Assembly: GCF_036250735.1 (NCBI RefSeq)
Contig: NZ_CP109430.1
Location: forward strand, 1,612,001 to 1,676,000
Direction: 5' to 3'
Origin: Streptosporangium sp. NBC_01495
GTDB taxonomy: Bacteria; Actinomycetota; Actinomycetes; Streptosporangiales; Streptosporangiaceae
DNA length: 64,000 nucleotides
Shown here: piece after piece, positions 14,909-23,366 of the stretch
How positions within the stretch are numbered: the stretch's first letter is position 1
Layout: every line of letters starts with the position of its first letter
Program-made: the position numbers and the translations under genes
Notes under the pieces: generated by a model
Database searches by the model: none
The model's input: only the letters and a program-made list of their open reading frames with translations
What the model was told of the DNA's origin: nothing

Positions 14909-16198
14909 TCAGGCGCCGGGGTACTTCCTGAGCCAGGCGTCGGTGATCTCGTGGTTCCCGGCGGACCGGGCCGCGAAGTCGTCGGCCAGTTCGGTGATGG
15001 CGTCGCGGCCCTCAAGGCGTGCGAGCCACCCCGCGGGGAGCGCCGCCTCGCCGTGGAGGGTTCCCAGGAGGTTGCCGCAGACGGCGCCGGTGGAGTCGCT
15101 GTCGCCGGAGTGGTTGACCGCGAGCAGCAGCGCCCGCTCGACGTCGCCGGGTGCGGGGTGCGTCAGGGCGCAGTAGACCGCGATGGCGAGCGCCTCCTCG
15201 GCGACCCACGCGCCGCCCAGTGACTCGACCTTCTCCGGGCTCGGGCCGCCCTCCGCCGCGAGGGAGACGGCGCCGCGCAGCGCCAGGCTGGTCTCCTCGT
15301 GCGAGGGGTACGTCGCCATCAGGTCCAGCGCTTTCCGTACGGCCCGCGCGAGCGTCTCGTCCGGCGTCGGGGACCCGTCCGCCTCGGCAGGCTCGTTCTC
15401 CGCGAGGAAGTGGACGATGGCGGCGAAGGCGCCGGCGGCCAGGTATCCGGTGGGGTGGCCGTGGGTGATCTGGGCGCACTCGGCGGCCAGCTCGAAGGCG
15501 TGGCGGGGGCTCCGCGCGCCCAGGCCGAAGGGGGCCGAGCGCATGACCGTCCCGCAGCCCTTGGAATCGGGGTTGATCGGTCCCGGCTCGCCGAACGGGG
15601 CGGGGGAGGTGGCCCGGGAGGCGCGCAGGCCCGACAGGCAGGCGTTCCCGGGAGCTCGCTGGGAGTAGAGCCACTCCTGCTCGCGGAGCAGGCCGGTACG
15701 GACCAGGTCGTTCCCGGACGAGGCCGGCGCGGGACCGTACGCCGGACGGTCGTTCGCGACCGAGGAGGAGGTGTGTGCCGGGCGGGTGGCGGGACGGTCG
15801 TTCGCGGCCGGGGAGAAGCGGGTGGTGGGACGGTCGTTCGAGGGGGAGGCGGGGGGTGGGGAGCGGTGTTGCTGGGTGTCCAGCCAGCGCAGGTAGGCGC
15901 GCCGGACCGCGGCGACGTCGTTGCCGCGGATCAGCCCCTCCACGGTGAACAGCGTCATCTGCGTGTCGTCGGTGATCAGGCCGACCTTGCCGCGCCAGTC
16001 GGGGACCAGCCCGGTCAGGCCCTCGGGCCCGTGCTCCCTGCGGATTCTCCCGATCGACTCGAACTCGACGGGAGCCCCCAGCGCGTCGCCGAGGGCGCCG
16101 CCCAGCAGGCAGCCTCTCACGCGGTCGCGGTGGTTCGGCGGGTCATGGGCGGGAGGGTGCACGGGCATGATCCTTTCGTTGTCGGTTGACATCAACAT
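14909..16198 (-). CDS. ADP-ribosylglycohydrolase family protein
   Basis: A 429-residue DraG/ARH-type hydrolase that removes ADP-ribose from modified proteins, nucleic acids or small molecules. The di-magnesium motifs are visible: GCLLGGALGDALGAPVE near 28, GLITDDTQMTLFTVEGL near 72 and NHSGDSDSTGAVCGNLLG near 365. Residues about 112-165 are an insertion with three diverged copies of an NDRPxTRPA-type unit, absent from typical family members. Start is uncertain: besides 16198, an in-frame GTG at 16162 sits 8 bp after AGGA. Cytosolic. The gene is divergent from an oxidoreductase. Confidence 0.9.
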   Translation of the reverse strand: MLMSTDNERIMPVHPPAHDPPNHRDRVRGCLLGGALGDALGAPVEFESIGRIRREHGPEGLTGLVPDWRGKVGLITDDTQMTLFTVEGLIRGNDVAAVRRAYLRWLDTQQHRSPPPASPSNDRPTTRFSPAANDRPATRPAHTSSSVANDRPAYGPAPASSGNDLVRTGLLREQEWLYSQRAPGNACLSGLRASRATSPAPFGEPGPINPDSKGCGTVMRSAPFGLGARSPRHAFELAAECAQITHGHPTGYLAAGAFAAIVHFLAENEPAEADGSPTPDETLARAVRKALDLMATYPSHEETSLALRGAVSLAAEGGPSPEKVESLGGAWVAEEALAIAVYCALTHPAPGDVERALLLAVNHSGDSDSTGAVCGNLLGTLHGEAALPAGWLARLEGRDAITELADDFAARSAGNHEITDAWLRKYPGA

Positions 16199-16248
16199 AA
16201 CTTGAGGTCTGAGACTGTGCGTGAAGGCATCGAGGGAGAGTGATCGAT

Positions 16249-17244
16249 ATGCGCATTGTCCAGGTAACCGCGTTCGGGGGACCAGAGGTACTGCTGGTGG
16301 GCCGGGCCCCGGAGCCGGTCGCCGGAGCCGGGCAGGTCGTGATCGGGGTGTCCGTCGTGGACGTCCTGTTCCTTGAGACGCAGCTCCGCACCGGCTGGGG
16401 TGCCGAATTCTTCGGCCAGAGCCCGCCGTACGTGCCCGGGGGCGGGGTGGGCGGGCGGGTGGTCTCGGCAGGGGAGGGGGTCGATCAGGGCTGGATCGGC
16501 CGCGACGTCATCGCCATGACCGGCGACGGAGGCTACGCCGAGCGGGTCGTGGTCCCGGTGGACGCCCTGGTTCCGGTGCCGGAGGGGCTGGGCGTGCGGG
16601 AGGCGACGGCGCTTCTCCAGATCGGCCCGGCCGCGCTGAGCCTGACGGGCGCGGCCGAGATCAAACCGGGGGAGCGGGTGCTGGTCACCGCGGCGGCCGG
16701 GGGGCTCGGCAGCCTGCTGGTGCAACTCGCCCACGCGGTCGGCGCCCACGTGGTCGCGGCCGCCCGGGGCGGGCGCAAGCTTGACCTGGCCAGGGAGCTG
16801 GGAGCCGACACCGTGGTCGACTACTCCGAGCCGGGCTGGTCCGAGCGGGTGCGGGAGGCGGCCGGCGATGGGGGACCGCTCGGGACGGCCGGCGGTGACG
16901 GGGTGGACGTGGTCTTCGACGGTGCCGGCGGGCGGATCGGCCAGGACGCGTTCGGGATCACGTCGCGCGGTGGCAGGTTCTTCACGTACGGCGTGCCCGG
17001 CGGGAGCTTCGCGCAGATCGACCCCGGGGAGGCGGAGCGGCGAGGGGTGAGCGTGCGCGGGATGGAGCAGGTGCAGTTCGCCCCGGAGGAGGGCAGGCGG
17101 CTGGCCGGGCTGGCGTTGTCCGAGGCGGCGGCGGGCCGGATCAGGCCGGTCGTCGGACAGACCTTCCCGCTTGAGCGGGCCGCCGACGCGCACGCCGCCA
17201 TCGAGGCCCGCGACACGGTGGGGAAGACCCTGCTGCTGATTTGA
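16249..17244 (+). CDS. Zinc-binding-type (MDR) NADP-dependent oxidoreductase
   Basis: A 331-residue medium-chain dehydrogenase/reductase of the quinone oxidoreductase branch. An N-terminal GroES-like domain (RIVQVTAFGGPEVL) is followed by a Rossmann domain with VTAAAGGLGSLLVQLAHAVG near 150. No zinc-ligand cysteines are seen, as usual for this branch. It probably reduces an enone, quinone or aldehyde with NADPH. The ATG at 16249 is chosen because GGGAGAG lies 8 bp upstream; a GTG 9 bp earlier is in frame. Confidence 0.88.
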   Translation: MRIVQVTAFGGPEVLLVGRAPEPVAGAGQVVIGVSVVDVLFLETQLRTGWGAEFFGQSPPYVPGGGVGGRVVSAGEGVDQGWIGRDVIAMTGDGGYAERVVVPVDALVPVPEGLGVREATALLQIGPAALSLTGAAEIKPGERVLVTAAAGGLGSLLVQLAHAVGAHVVAAARGGRKLDLARELGADTVVDYSEPGWSERVREAAGDGGPLGTAGGDGVDVVFDGAGGRIGQDAFGITSRGGRFFTYGVPGGSFAQIDPGEAERRGVSVRGMEQVQFAPEEGRRLAGLALSEAAAGRIRPVVGQTFPLERAADAHAAIEARDTVGKTLLLI

Positions 17245-17334
17245 GGGACCTGTCGGTCGGTGCCTCTTGTCGTGAGGGACCTGCCGGCCGGTGCCTCCCG
17301 TTCCGAGGGACCCGCCGAGAGGCACTTCCCGGTC
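17242..17334. repeat. 31-bp tandem repeat, three copies
   Basis: Copies start at 17242, 17273 and 17304 (each opening with GAGGGACC one base in), and a fourth start is visible at 17335. The first copy begins on the stop codon of the preceding gene. No coding potential. The rest of the gap to 17538 holds nothing recognisable. Confidence 0.8.
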
Positions 17335-17538
17335 CGAGGGGGCTGCCTCCACCGGGCCGGGACCCGCCTTCTGGTTCGTTCCCGGGTGACGGCGTGTGCC
17401 CGCTTTCCTATCCGTTCCGGATCCGGTGACTTACCGGGGGCTCACCAGCCGATCCGGGCGCTTCCCACACCTCCGTGGTCGCGCGCCCGGCCCTCCATCC
17501 CATCAATCGGGCGCGCACGCGCTCAGAGGGAGAAAACC

Positions 17539-18612
17539 ATGTCCCAGGCCATCCGCTACGCCCGGTACGGCGGCCCCGAGGTGCTCACCCTTGACGACGT
17601 TCCCATTCCCGATCCCGGACCCGGGCAGGTGAGGGTCGCGGTACGGGCCGCCGGGGTCAACGGCATCGACTGGAAACTCCGCTACGGGTTCATGGACCGT
17701 GGCCAGTTGTCGGCCGGGCCCGCGGGCGTCGGTGTCGAGTTCGCCGGAACGGTCGACGCCGTTGGCGCTGGCGCTGGCGCTGGTATCGGTTCGGGTACGG
17801 GCATGGGCGCCAGTTTTGGGACCAGGGCCGGGACCAGTGCCGGGACCACTGCTGGGACCAGTGGAGGGACCACCGCCGGGACCGGTGGAGGGAGCGCTGC
17901 CGGGACCGGTGCCGGAGACGGGGGCTGGAGTGTGGGGCAGGCCGTCTTCGGCAAGGTCGTCTCCGGTGCCGCGGCCACCCACGTGACGGTCGACGCCAGG
18001 GATCTGCTGGCCATGCCCGCCTGGCTGTCCTTCGAGCAGGCCGCCGCGCTGCCGGTGGCCGTCGAGACCGCCTGGCGTACCCTGCGGCAGCTCGACGTGA
18101 AGGAAGGGCACACGTTGCTGGTCCACGCGGTCGCCGGTGGCGTCGGGCTGGTCGCCGCGCAGCTCGCCCGCGCCAGGGGGGTACGGGTGGTCGGCACGGC
18201 GAGCCCGGCCCGTCATGACTTCCTGCGCGAGCTGGGCGTGCGGCCGGTCGAGTACGGCGACGGCGGTGACGGCCTGGCCGGGCGGGTGCGCGCCGCGGCG
18301 CCGGAAGGTGTCGACGCGGTCCTGGACGCCTCCGGCCGCGACGTGCTCGCCATGTCGGTCGAGCTGGCCGGTGGTCCGGACAGGGTGGTCACCATCGCCG
18401 ACGGGCGGGCCGCCGAGTACGGTGTGCGCTTCTCCACCGGTGCCGACGGGGTCTCCCCGGCGGAGGTCTTCGCGGAGGTCCTCCCCTTGCTGGAGCGCGG
18501 CGCGCTGCGCGTGCCGATCGAGAGGACCTTCCCGCTGGGAAGAACCGCCGACGCCCACCGTCTCAGTGAGGAGGGGCACCTCCTCGGCAAGATCGTTGTC
18601 ACCGTTCCGTGA
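17539..18612 (+). CDS. MDR quinone oxidoreductase-like protein with Gly/Thr-rich insertion
   Basis: A 357-residue NADP-dependent oxidoreductase. The GroES-like part begins AIRYARYGGPEVLTLDDVPI, and the Rossmann motif is LLVHAVAGGVGLVAAQLARA. Between GTVDAVG (near residue 76) and WSVGQAVFG (near 132), where homologues have only a few residues, sits about 55 residues of Gly/Ala/Thr repeats encoded by a degenerate 15-bp unit. The start has AGAGGGAGA 6 bp upstream. Same family as the gene before it but not closely alike, so they are neighbours rather than a recent duplication. Confidence 0.88.
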   Translation: MSQAIRYARYGGPEVLTLDDVPIPDPGPGQVRVAVRAAGVNGIDWKLRYGFMDRGQLSAGPAGVGVEFAGTVDAVGAGAGAGIGSGTGMGASFGTRAGTSAGTTAGTSGGTTAGTGGGSAAGTGAGDGGWSVGQAVFGKVVSGAAATHVTVDARDLLAMPAWLSFEQAAALPVAVETAWRTLRQLDVKEGHTLLVHAVAGGVGLVAAQLARARGVRVVGTASPARHDFLRELGVRPVEYGDGGDGLAGRVRAAAPEGVDAVLDASGRDVLAMSVELAGGPDRVVTIADGRAAEYGVRFSTGADGVSPAEVFAEVLPLLERGALRVPIERTFPLGRTADAHRLSEEGHLLGKIVVTVP

Positions 18613-18712
18613 GACCGGATCCGCGCCTCTCCGGCCCCGTGGTTTCCGGACCCGGCACGGGGAACGAGGTGAAACCGGCGTGAAACCGGCGCCGTTTACC
18701 TTGGCCTTGACC

Positions 18713-18746
18713 AGCCCGGATACCGTCCGCAGGCGGTATCCGGGCT
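18713..18746 (+). terminator. Strong inverted repeat downstream of the oxidoreductase
   Basis: AGCCCGGATACCG (18713-18725) pairs perfectly with CGGTATCCGGGCT (18734-18746) around an 8-nt loop, 100 bp after the stop. No U tract follows, as is common for actinobacterial hairpin terminators. Confidence 0.65.
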
Positions 18747-19340
18747 GTGCTTGAGGTGAAGGTGGTCGTCCGTACTTGGGGCTCAACACGACACGACACC
18801 GGGGCGACATGGGTACGGCCGGTCGGTCGGCCGTATCCATGCCCGTCGCCTCGCTTCTCGTCGGTCCGGGAACCGTCCGGAACGCCGGGTGGTACACCGA
18901 TCGAGAACGACGTCAGGCGGGCCACAGCGACCGCCGGAGTCATCGCCGCGGCTGCCACGGGGGCTGCCACGGCGATGACGCCGGGAAGCGGGTCGTACGT
19001 GGTCACCGCGACCCCGCCGAGGAGTGTCGCTCACTTCTCCGCCGGCTCGCTCTCGCCGGACGTCCGGCACCAACGGTCACGTGCCGGGCACTGGTCGCCC
19101 AGGGGCGAGTACCGGCCGCTCAGCGTCGAGCGGCAGGTCAGCGCGGGGTCCGGTGACCGGGGGACCGAGCCGGTCTGTCGTAAGGTCGTCGGCACCCGAG
19201 GGGAGAGGGGCGGGGACGCCTCGAAGGGGAGGAAGTTCAACAGCGAGATGCCATATGCGGCACCTGGTGGTCGTGGTTTGCTATCGATCACCAACGCCCA
19301 CGGGGGTATGGCACCGATCTGTTGAGGATCAAGGAGAGAG
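18747..19340. other. Region without a supported gene
   Basis: Open frames exist on both strands but none combines a ribosome site, a protein-like composition and a recognisable domain. One plus-strand frame contains an alanine-rich hydrophobic stretch near 18940-18985 but lacks a plausible start. The last 60 bp probably hold the promoter of the small peptide gene. Confidence 0.5.
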
Positions 19341-19484
19341 ATGAAGAAGATCAAGGCGGGGTTGCTGGCGCTGATGGTGGCCGGGTTGCTGGGCGGGAGC
19401 GCCACGGCGGCCTCGGCGGTCGAGCTGCATGATCAGGTCACCAAGCCCCACAACGACAGCCACTGGATGGACCCGGGCAAGTAG
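19341..19484 (+). CDS. 47-residue secreted peptide precursor
   Basis: ATG at 19341 follows AAGGAGAG at ideal spacing. The product begins MKKIKAGLLALMVAGLLGGS, a textbook signal peptide (KKIK then a hydrophobic core), with a likely signal peptidase I site after ATAASA. The mature part is about 21 residues, VELHDQVTKPHNDSHWMDPG plus K, with three histidines and no cysteine. A strong terminator hairpin lies 30 bp after the stop, which supports an independent transcript. It converges on the SARP gene. Function unknown; a signalling, metal-binding or antimicrobial peptide are all possible. Confidence 0.7.
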   Translation: MKKIKAGLLALMVAGLLGGSATAASAVELHDQVTKPHNDSHWMDPGK

Positions 19485-19513
19485 CTCACCGGCGGGAACC
19501 GGCGTCGCGTGAA

Positions 19514-19550
19514 GCGGCCGGGCGGGGCTGCGGCACTCCCGTCCGGCCGC
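19514..19550 (+). terminator. Terminator hairpin after the secreted peptide gene
   Basis: GCGGCCGGGCGGG (19514-19526) pairs with CCCGTCCGGCCGC (19538-19550) with one G-U pair and an 11-nt loop. It lies between convergent genes and could serve both. Confidence 0.65.
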
Positions 19551-19663
19551 GCACCGTGGCCGGGCCGGCCGGGAGCGGGCGATGTGGAGGCATGCGAGTG
19601 ATGACCGGCCGCCGTGGGAGACGGTGCCGAGGGAGACGGTGTGGAGAGCACGCGGGTGAGAGG

Positions 19664-22600
19664 TCAGCACGGGGCGGGCGGGGAGGAGATCATGCCTTCG
19701 AGGGCGCGCCGGGCGTCGAGTGCCCGCTCGTGCCAGACCGGCAGGCCGATGTCGGCGAACTCCCGCACCGCCCGGTCCAGCATGGACGCGGCCAGCTCGT
19801 GCTCGCCGCGCTCGATGGCGAGCCGTCCGCAGGCCAGGCGGGCACGGGCCGCGACGAAGGGTTCCCCGAGTCCCTCGGCCAGCAGCAGCGCCGCGTCGAG
19901 CCGGTTGGCCGCGTGGTCGAGTTCACCCGCCAGCAGCTCGGCCTCGCCCATCCCGAGCAGGCCGTACGCCTCGCCGATGCGGTCTCCGGTCGACCTGGCG
20001 GCCGCCAGTACCTGCCCGAACGCGTCCTTCGCCCGCCCCGGGTCGTTCTGACGCAGGTGCAGCAGTCCCAGCCTGTTGAGGATCTGCGCGACCCCTCGGA
20101 CGTTGCCCAGGTCCCGGTAGGCGGCCAGCGCCGTCTCCAGGAGCGAGGCCGCCGCGTAGGGGCGGTCATGCTCGATGTGGATCTGGGCCATGCTGCCGAG
20201 TACGTGGGCCTCGGCGTGCCGGTCGCCGACCTCGTGGAGCATCCGCAGCGCCCGCCGGTAGGCGTCGAGCGCGGTCTCCACCCGACCCTCCACCCGCTCG
20301 ATCAGCGCCGCGTTGCGCAGGGTGAGGGCCTGGCCGTGCCGGTCGTTCACCGCCTCGAAGAGCGGCAGCGCGGCCTCCAGGTGTGGCCGCGCGTCGGTGT
20401 AGCGCTGCCGGAACAGGGCGAGCGTGCCCAGCGAGTAGCGCATCGCCGCCTCGCCTCGCCGGTCGCCCGCGCGCAGGGCGGCGGCCAGCGCGGTCTCCGA
20501 GGTGCGCCGCCAGTCGTCGAAGTGGCCCTGCGCCTCGAACAGGGTGATCGCCGTCATCGCCAGGTCCCAGCACATCTCGCTCAGGCCGAGCCGGGCGGCC
20601 TGCTCCACCGCGGCCACCAGGCCGAGCCGCTCGCCGCGCAGCCAGCCGGACGGGTCGGCGAGCAGGCGGTCGGAGGTGGCCTCCCCGCAGTCCCAACGTG
20701 GCCCGCCGCCGTGCAGGACGGTGTAGTCGCCGCCGTACTGCCGCCGGTGCGCCCGCTCGGCGAGCGCGAGGTACCCTCCCGCCAGCCTGGTCAGCGCGGC
20801 GTCGGTGGCACCGGGGGGATCGTCGGTCGCGCCGCGTTCCCTGGCGTGCAGGCGTACCAGGTCGTGGACGCGGTAGCGGGGCTCGCCGATGCCGTCCTGG
20901 CCCGCGTACTCGACGAGCTGCGCCTCCATCAGCCCTTCCAGGATCTCCTCGGCGTCGTGCGCTCCGGTGTGGTGTGGCCCGGAGTCGTGCGACCCAGGGG
21001 CGTACGGTCCGGTGCCACGTGCTCCGGTGTGGCGTGGTCCGGAGTCGTGCGACCCAGGGGCGTACGGTCCGGTGCCACGTGCTCCGCTGTCATGTGCGCC
21101 GACGTCGGGCGCTCCGCTGTCATGTGCCCCGGCGTCGGGCGCTCCGGTGCCACGTGCTCCGCTGTCGCGTGCCCCGGTGTGGTGCGACCCGCTGTCACGT
21201 GCTCCGGTGTCGTGCGGTCCGGTGTCGAGCAGGGCCGCGGCGACCCAGCCGGCGAAGTCGGGCGTCTCGACCAGGCCGAGGCGGCGGAACAGGGTACGGC
21301 TGGGCTCGTCGAGACCCGAGTAACCGAGGGCGAGGCTGGCCCGTACCGACAGGGTGCCGTGGGTGAGCTCGTCGAGCCGGTCGTGTTCGGCGGCGAGCCG
21401 GGAGACCAGCCGGTCGACGCTCCAGTGCGGCCGGGCGGCCAGCCGCGCCCCGGCGATCCTGAGCGCCAGGGGGAGATGCCCGCACAGCTCGGCCAGCCGC
21501 CCGGCGGTGGCGGTGTCGGCGGCCAGCTCGACCCGGCCGGTGATCGTACCCAGCAGCCGGACGGCGGCGGCGGTCCCGAGGACTCCCAGGGCGAGCCGCT
21601 GCGCGCCGGGCAGGGCGGTCAGCGCGCCGCGACTCGTGACCACCACCGCGCAGCCGTTCCCCGCGGGGATGAGCGGCTCGATCTGTGCCTCGTCCGCGGC
21701 GTCGTCCAGCAGCACCAGCACGCGCCGGTCGTACAGGCGGGCGCGGAACACCTCGGCGCGCTCGTCCAGGTTGTCGGGAATGGCGGTCCCCGGTGTACCG
21801 AGGGCGCGCAGGAACCGGCTGAGCGCGTGCGACGGCTCGACCGGTTCGGCCCCGGCGCCCCGCAGGTTCACGTACAGCTGCCCGTCGGGGAAGGCGTCCC
21901 GCAGATCGTGGGCGGCCCGCAGGGCCAGCGCGCTCTTGCCCACCCCCGGCATGCCGGAGACGGAGCAGATCACCGGTCCGGAGGCGGGACGGTCGCGCAG
22001 GACCGAGACGAGCCAGCGCAGCTCGGTGTCGCGCCCGGTGAAGTCGCTCACCCCGGCGGGCAGCAGGGACGGGGCCGGATCCGGCGGAGCGGCGGGGTCC
22101 GGGGGCCTCACCGGTGCCGCCGTTTCCGGCCGGGGATCCAGGCCGACCCGGGTGTCCCCGCGCAGGATGGCCTGTTCCAGCGAGCGCAGCTGCGGTCCCG
22201 GTTCCAGCCCCAGCTCCTCGGCCAGGACGGTGCGGGCGCGCCGGTAGGCCTCCAGCGCCTCCGTACGCAGCCCGGCCCTGTGCATCGCCACCATCAGCCG
22301 CGCGGTCGTGGACTCCACCAGCGGATCCTCCGCGACCATCGAGATCAGCTCGGGGATGACCTCCGCGTGCCTGCCCAGTGCCAGGTCGGTGTCGATGCGC
22401 TCGGTCAGCACCCGCCTGCGGTCCTGCTCCAGGCGTTCGGCCGCCTCCGCCAGCTGGGCCACGCCGTCCAGTCCCGAGAAGGCCCGGCCGTTCCACAGCG
22501 CGAGCGCCTCCCGCTGCAGGACGGACGCCGCCTCCAGCTCTCCTTGGTTCAGTGTCCGCCTGGCGTGCTCGGCCAGGTCGGCGAAGTGCCAGGCGTCCAC

Positions 22601-22882
22601 CTCCTCGGGCCGCGCGGACAGCGTGTAGCCCGAGCGGTCGTGCCGGATCCGCTCGGGGGCGTCGAGCGTCCTGCGCAGCCGGTGCACGAGCACCTGTAGG
22701 TTCTTGCCGGCGCGCGGCCCGAGCCGCTCCCCCCACAGCGCGTCGATCAGGGTTTCCGCCGCCACGATGCGCCCTCGCGCGCAGACGAGGAGCGCCAGCA
22801 GCTGCTCCTGCCTGCGTGAGGACAGTGGCACAGGACGTCCGTCGGTGATGATCGTCACATCGCCGAGTACCTGGAATCTCAT
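19664..22882 (-). CDS. SARP-family (AfsR-like) transcriptional regulator
   Basis: A 1072-residue regulator. An OmpR-type winged helix (MRFQVLGDVTI, LIDALWGERLGPRAGKNLQV) is followed by a BTAD domain to about 240, an NB-ARC ATPase (GMPGVGKS at 310-317, LVLLDDAADE), then TPR-like repeats from about 655 to the end. AfsR-type proteins activate secondary-metabolism or differentiation genes. An insertion of about 90 residues at 553-643 is built from short His/Asp/Ser/Gly repeats with two DNA-level 60-bp copies. Start 22882 is preferred over a GTG 21 bp upstream because GGGGAG lies 5 bp before it. No biosynthetic cluster lies in the window, so its target is elsewhere or nearby outside. Confidence 0.92.
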   Translation of the reverse strand: MRFQVLGDVTIITDGRPVPLSSRRQEQLLALLVCARGRIVAAETLIDALWGERLGPRAGKNLQVLVHRLRRTLDAPERIRHDRSGYTLSARPEEVDAWHFADLAEHARRTLNQGELEAASVLQREALALWNGRAFSGLDGVAQLAEAAERLEQDRRRVLTERIDTDLALGRHAEVIPELISMVAEDPLVESTTARLMVAMHRAGLRTEALEAYRRARTVLAEELGLEPGPQLRSLEQAILRGDTRVGLDPRPETAAPVRPPDPAAPPDPAPSLLPAGVSDFTGRDTELRWLVSVLRDRPASGPVICSVSGMPGVGKSALALRAAHDLRDAFPDGQLYVNLRGAGAEPVEPSHALSRFLRALGTPGTAIPDNLDERAEVFRARLYDRRVLVLLDDAADEAQIEPLIPAGNGCAVVVTSRGALTALPGAQRLALGVLGTAAAVRLLGTITGRVELAADTATAGRLAELCGHLPLALRIAGARLAARPHWSVDRLVSRLAAEHDRLDELTHGTLSVRASLALGYSGLDEPSRTLFRRLGLVETPDFAGWVAAALLDTGPHDTGARDSGSHHTGARDSGARGTGAPDAGAHDSGAPDVGAHDSGARGTGPYAPGSHDSGPRHTGARGTGPYAPGSHDSGPHHTGAHDAEEILEGLMEAQLVEYAGQDGIGEPRYRVHDLVRLHARERGATDDPPGATDAALTRLAGGYLALAERAHRRQYGGDYTVLHGGGPRWDCGEATSDRLLADPSGWLRGERLGLVAAVEQAARLGLSEMCWDLAMTAITLFEAQGHFDDWRRTSETALAAALRAGDRRGEAAMRYSLGTLALFRQRYTDARPHLEAALPLFEAVNDRHGQALTLRNAALIERVEGRVETALDAYRRALRMLHEVGDRHAEAHVLGSMAQIHIEHDRPYAAASLLETALAAYRDLGNVRGVAQILNRLGLLHLRQNDPGRAKDAFGQVLAAARSTGDRIGEAYGLLGMGEAELLAGELDHAANRLDAALLLAEGLGEPFVAARARLACGRLAIERGEHELAASMLDRAVREFADIGLPVWHERALDARRALEGMISSPPAPC

Positions 22883-23046
22883 CAAGCTCCCCGAACGGCT
22901 CACGGATCTCAGGGGGCGAGGTGAACGGCGCCGCGCCCAGGAGGTTATGGACTGCCCGATTCCGGCGAGGATAGCTCGGCTGATCTTTTAACGGTAGTCG
23001 ATTGACATTCGTTCCTCTGAAGGGACGTCGAGGGCCTTCCCCTCCT

Positions 23047-23212
23047 GGTCAGGTCGCCTCCCCGGTCAGGTCCCCTCTTCCGGTCAGATTCCCTTCCCGA
23101 TCAGGTTGCCCTCTTTCGGTCAGGTAGCCCTCCCGATCGGATTCTTTCCTCCGGCCGGGTCTCGTTTCTCCCGGGAAGGTCTCACGAGGCTCGGGAAGGT
23201 CTCACGGGGCCC
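23047..23212. repeat. Degenerate 17-19-bp repeats and a 20-bp tandem pair
   Basis: Six diverged copies of a unit beginning GGTCAGG or GATCAGG start at 23047, 23064, 23082, 23099, 23118 and 23135. They are followed by two copies of GGGAAGGTCTCAC at 23173 and 23193. There are no conserved spacers, so it is not a CRISPR array. Confidence 0.75.
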
Positions 23213-23297
23213 GGTGTGACACCGTGCCCATTTGGTAACGGTGGTGTAACAAACCTTTACCGGCGATTCCGTCCGGTGATTGACTCCGACCATCCAC

Positions 23298-23311
23298 TGT
23301 AAGCGCTTCCA
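23298..23311. promoter_or_regulatory. LacI-family operator 1
   Basis: TGTAAGCGCTTCCA with the AAGCGCTT core typical of actinobacterial LacI-type sugar repressors. An identical site lies 32 bp downstream, about three helical turns away. Confidence 0.85.
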
Positions 23312-23329
23312 CCTTCCGTCGCCGTGGAG

Positions 23330-23343
23330 TGTAAGCGCTTCCA
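23330..23343. promoter_or_regulatory. LacI-family operator 2
   Basis: Second exact TGTAAGCGCTTCCA, 23 bp before the repressor start. Its position between promoter and gene suits repression of the whole downstream operon. Confidence 0.85.
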
Positions 23344-23366
23344 CTTGCGGGGAGATCGGACGACAG

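Larger units (their letters stand above)
22883..23366. other. Long divergent promoter region of SARP and LacI genes
   Basis: No gene. From the SARP side it holds an AT-richer stretch near 22975-23010, then degenerate repeats (23047-23212) and the two LacI-type operators. The 230 bp before the operators contain GGTAAC/TGTAAC words that may be promoter elements. Confidence 0.5.

Noticed and set aside
18747..19325. Possible secreted protein on the plus strand
   Set aside because: An alanine-rich stretch occurs, but there is no ribosome site, no proper signal-peptide start and no conserved motif.
19556..22699. A 1047-codon plus-strand frame over the SARP gene
   Set aside because: Antisense shadow of a clear multidomain regulator; no recognisable domain.
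19664..22882. Antibiotic biosynthesis cluster around the SARP gene
   Set aside because: No PKS, NRPS, terpene or RiPP enzymes are encoded nearby in the window.
23047..23212. Possible CRISPR array
   Set aside because: Units are degenerate, 17-19 bp with no unique spacers, and no cas genes are present.
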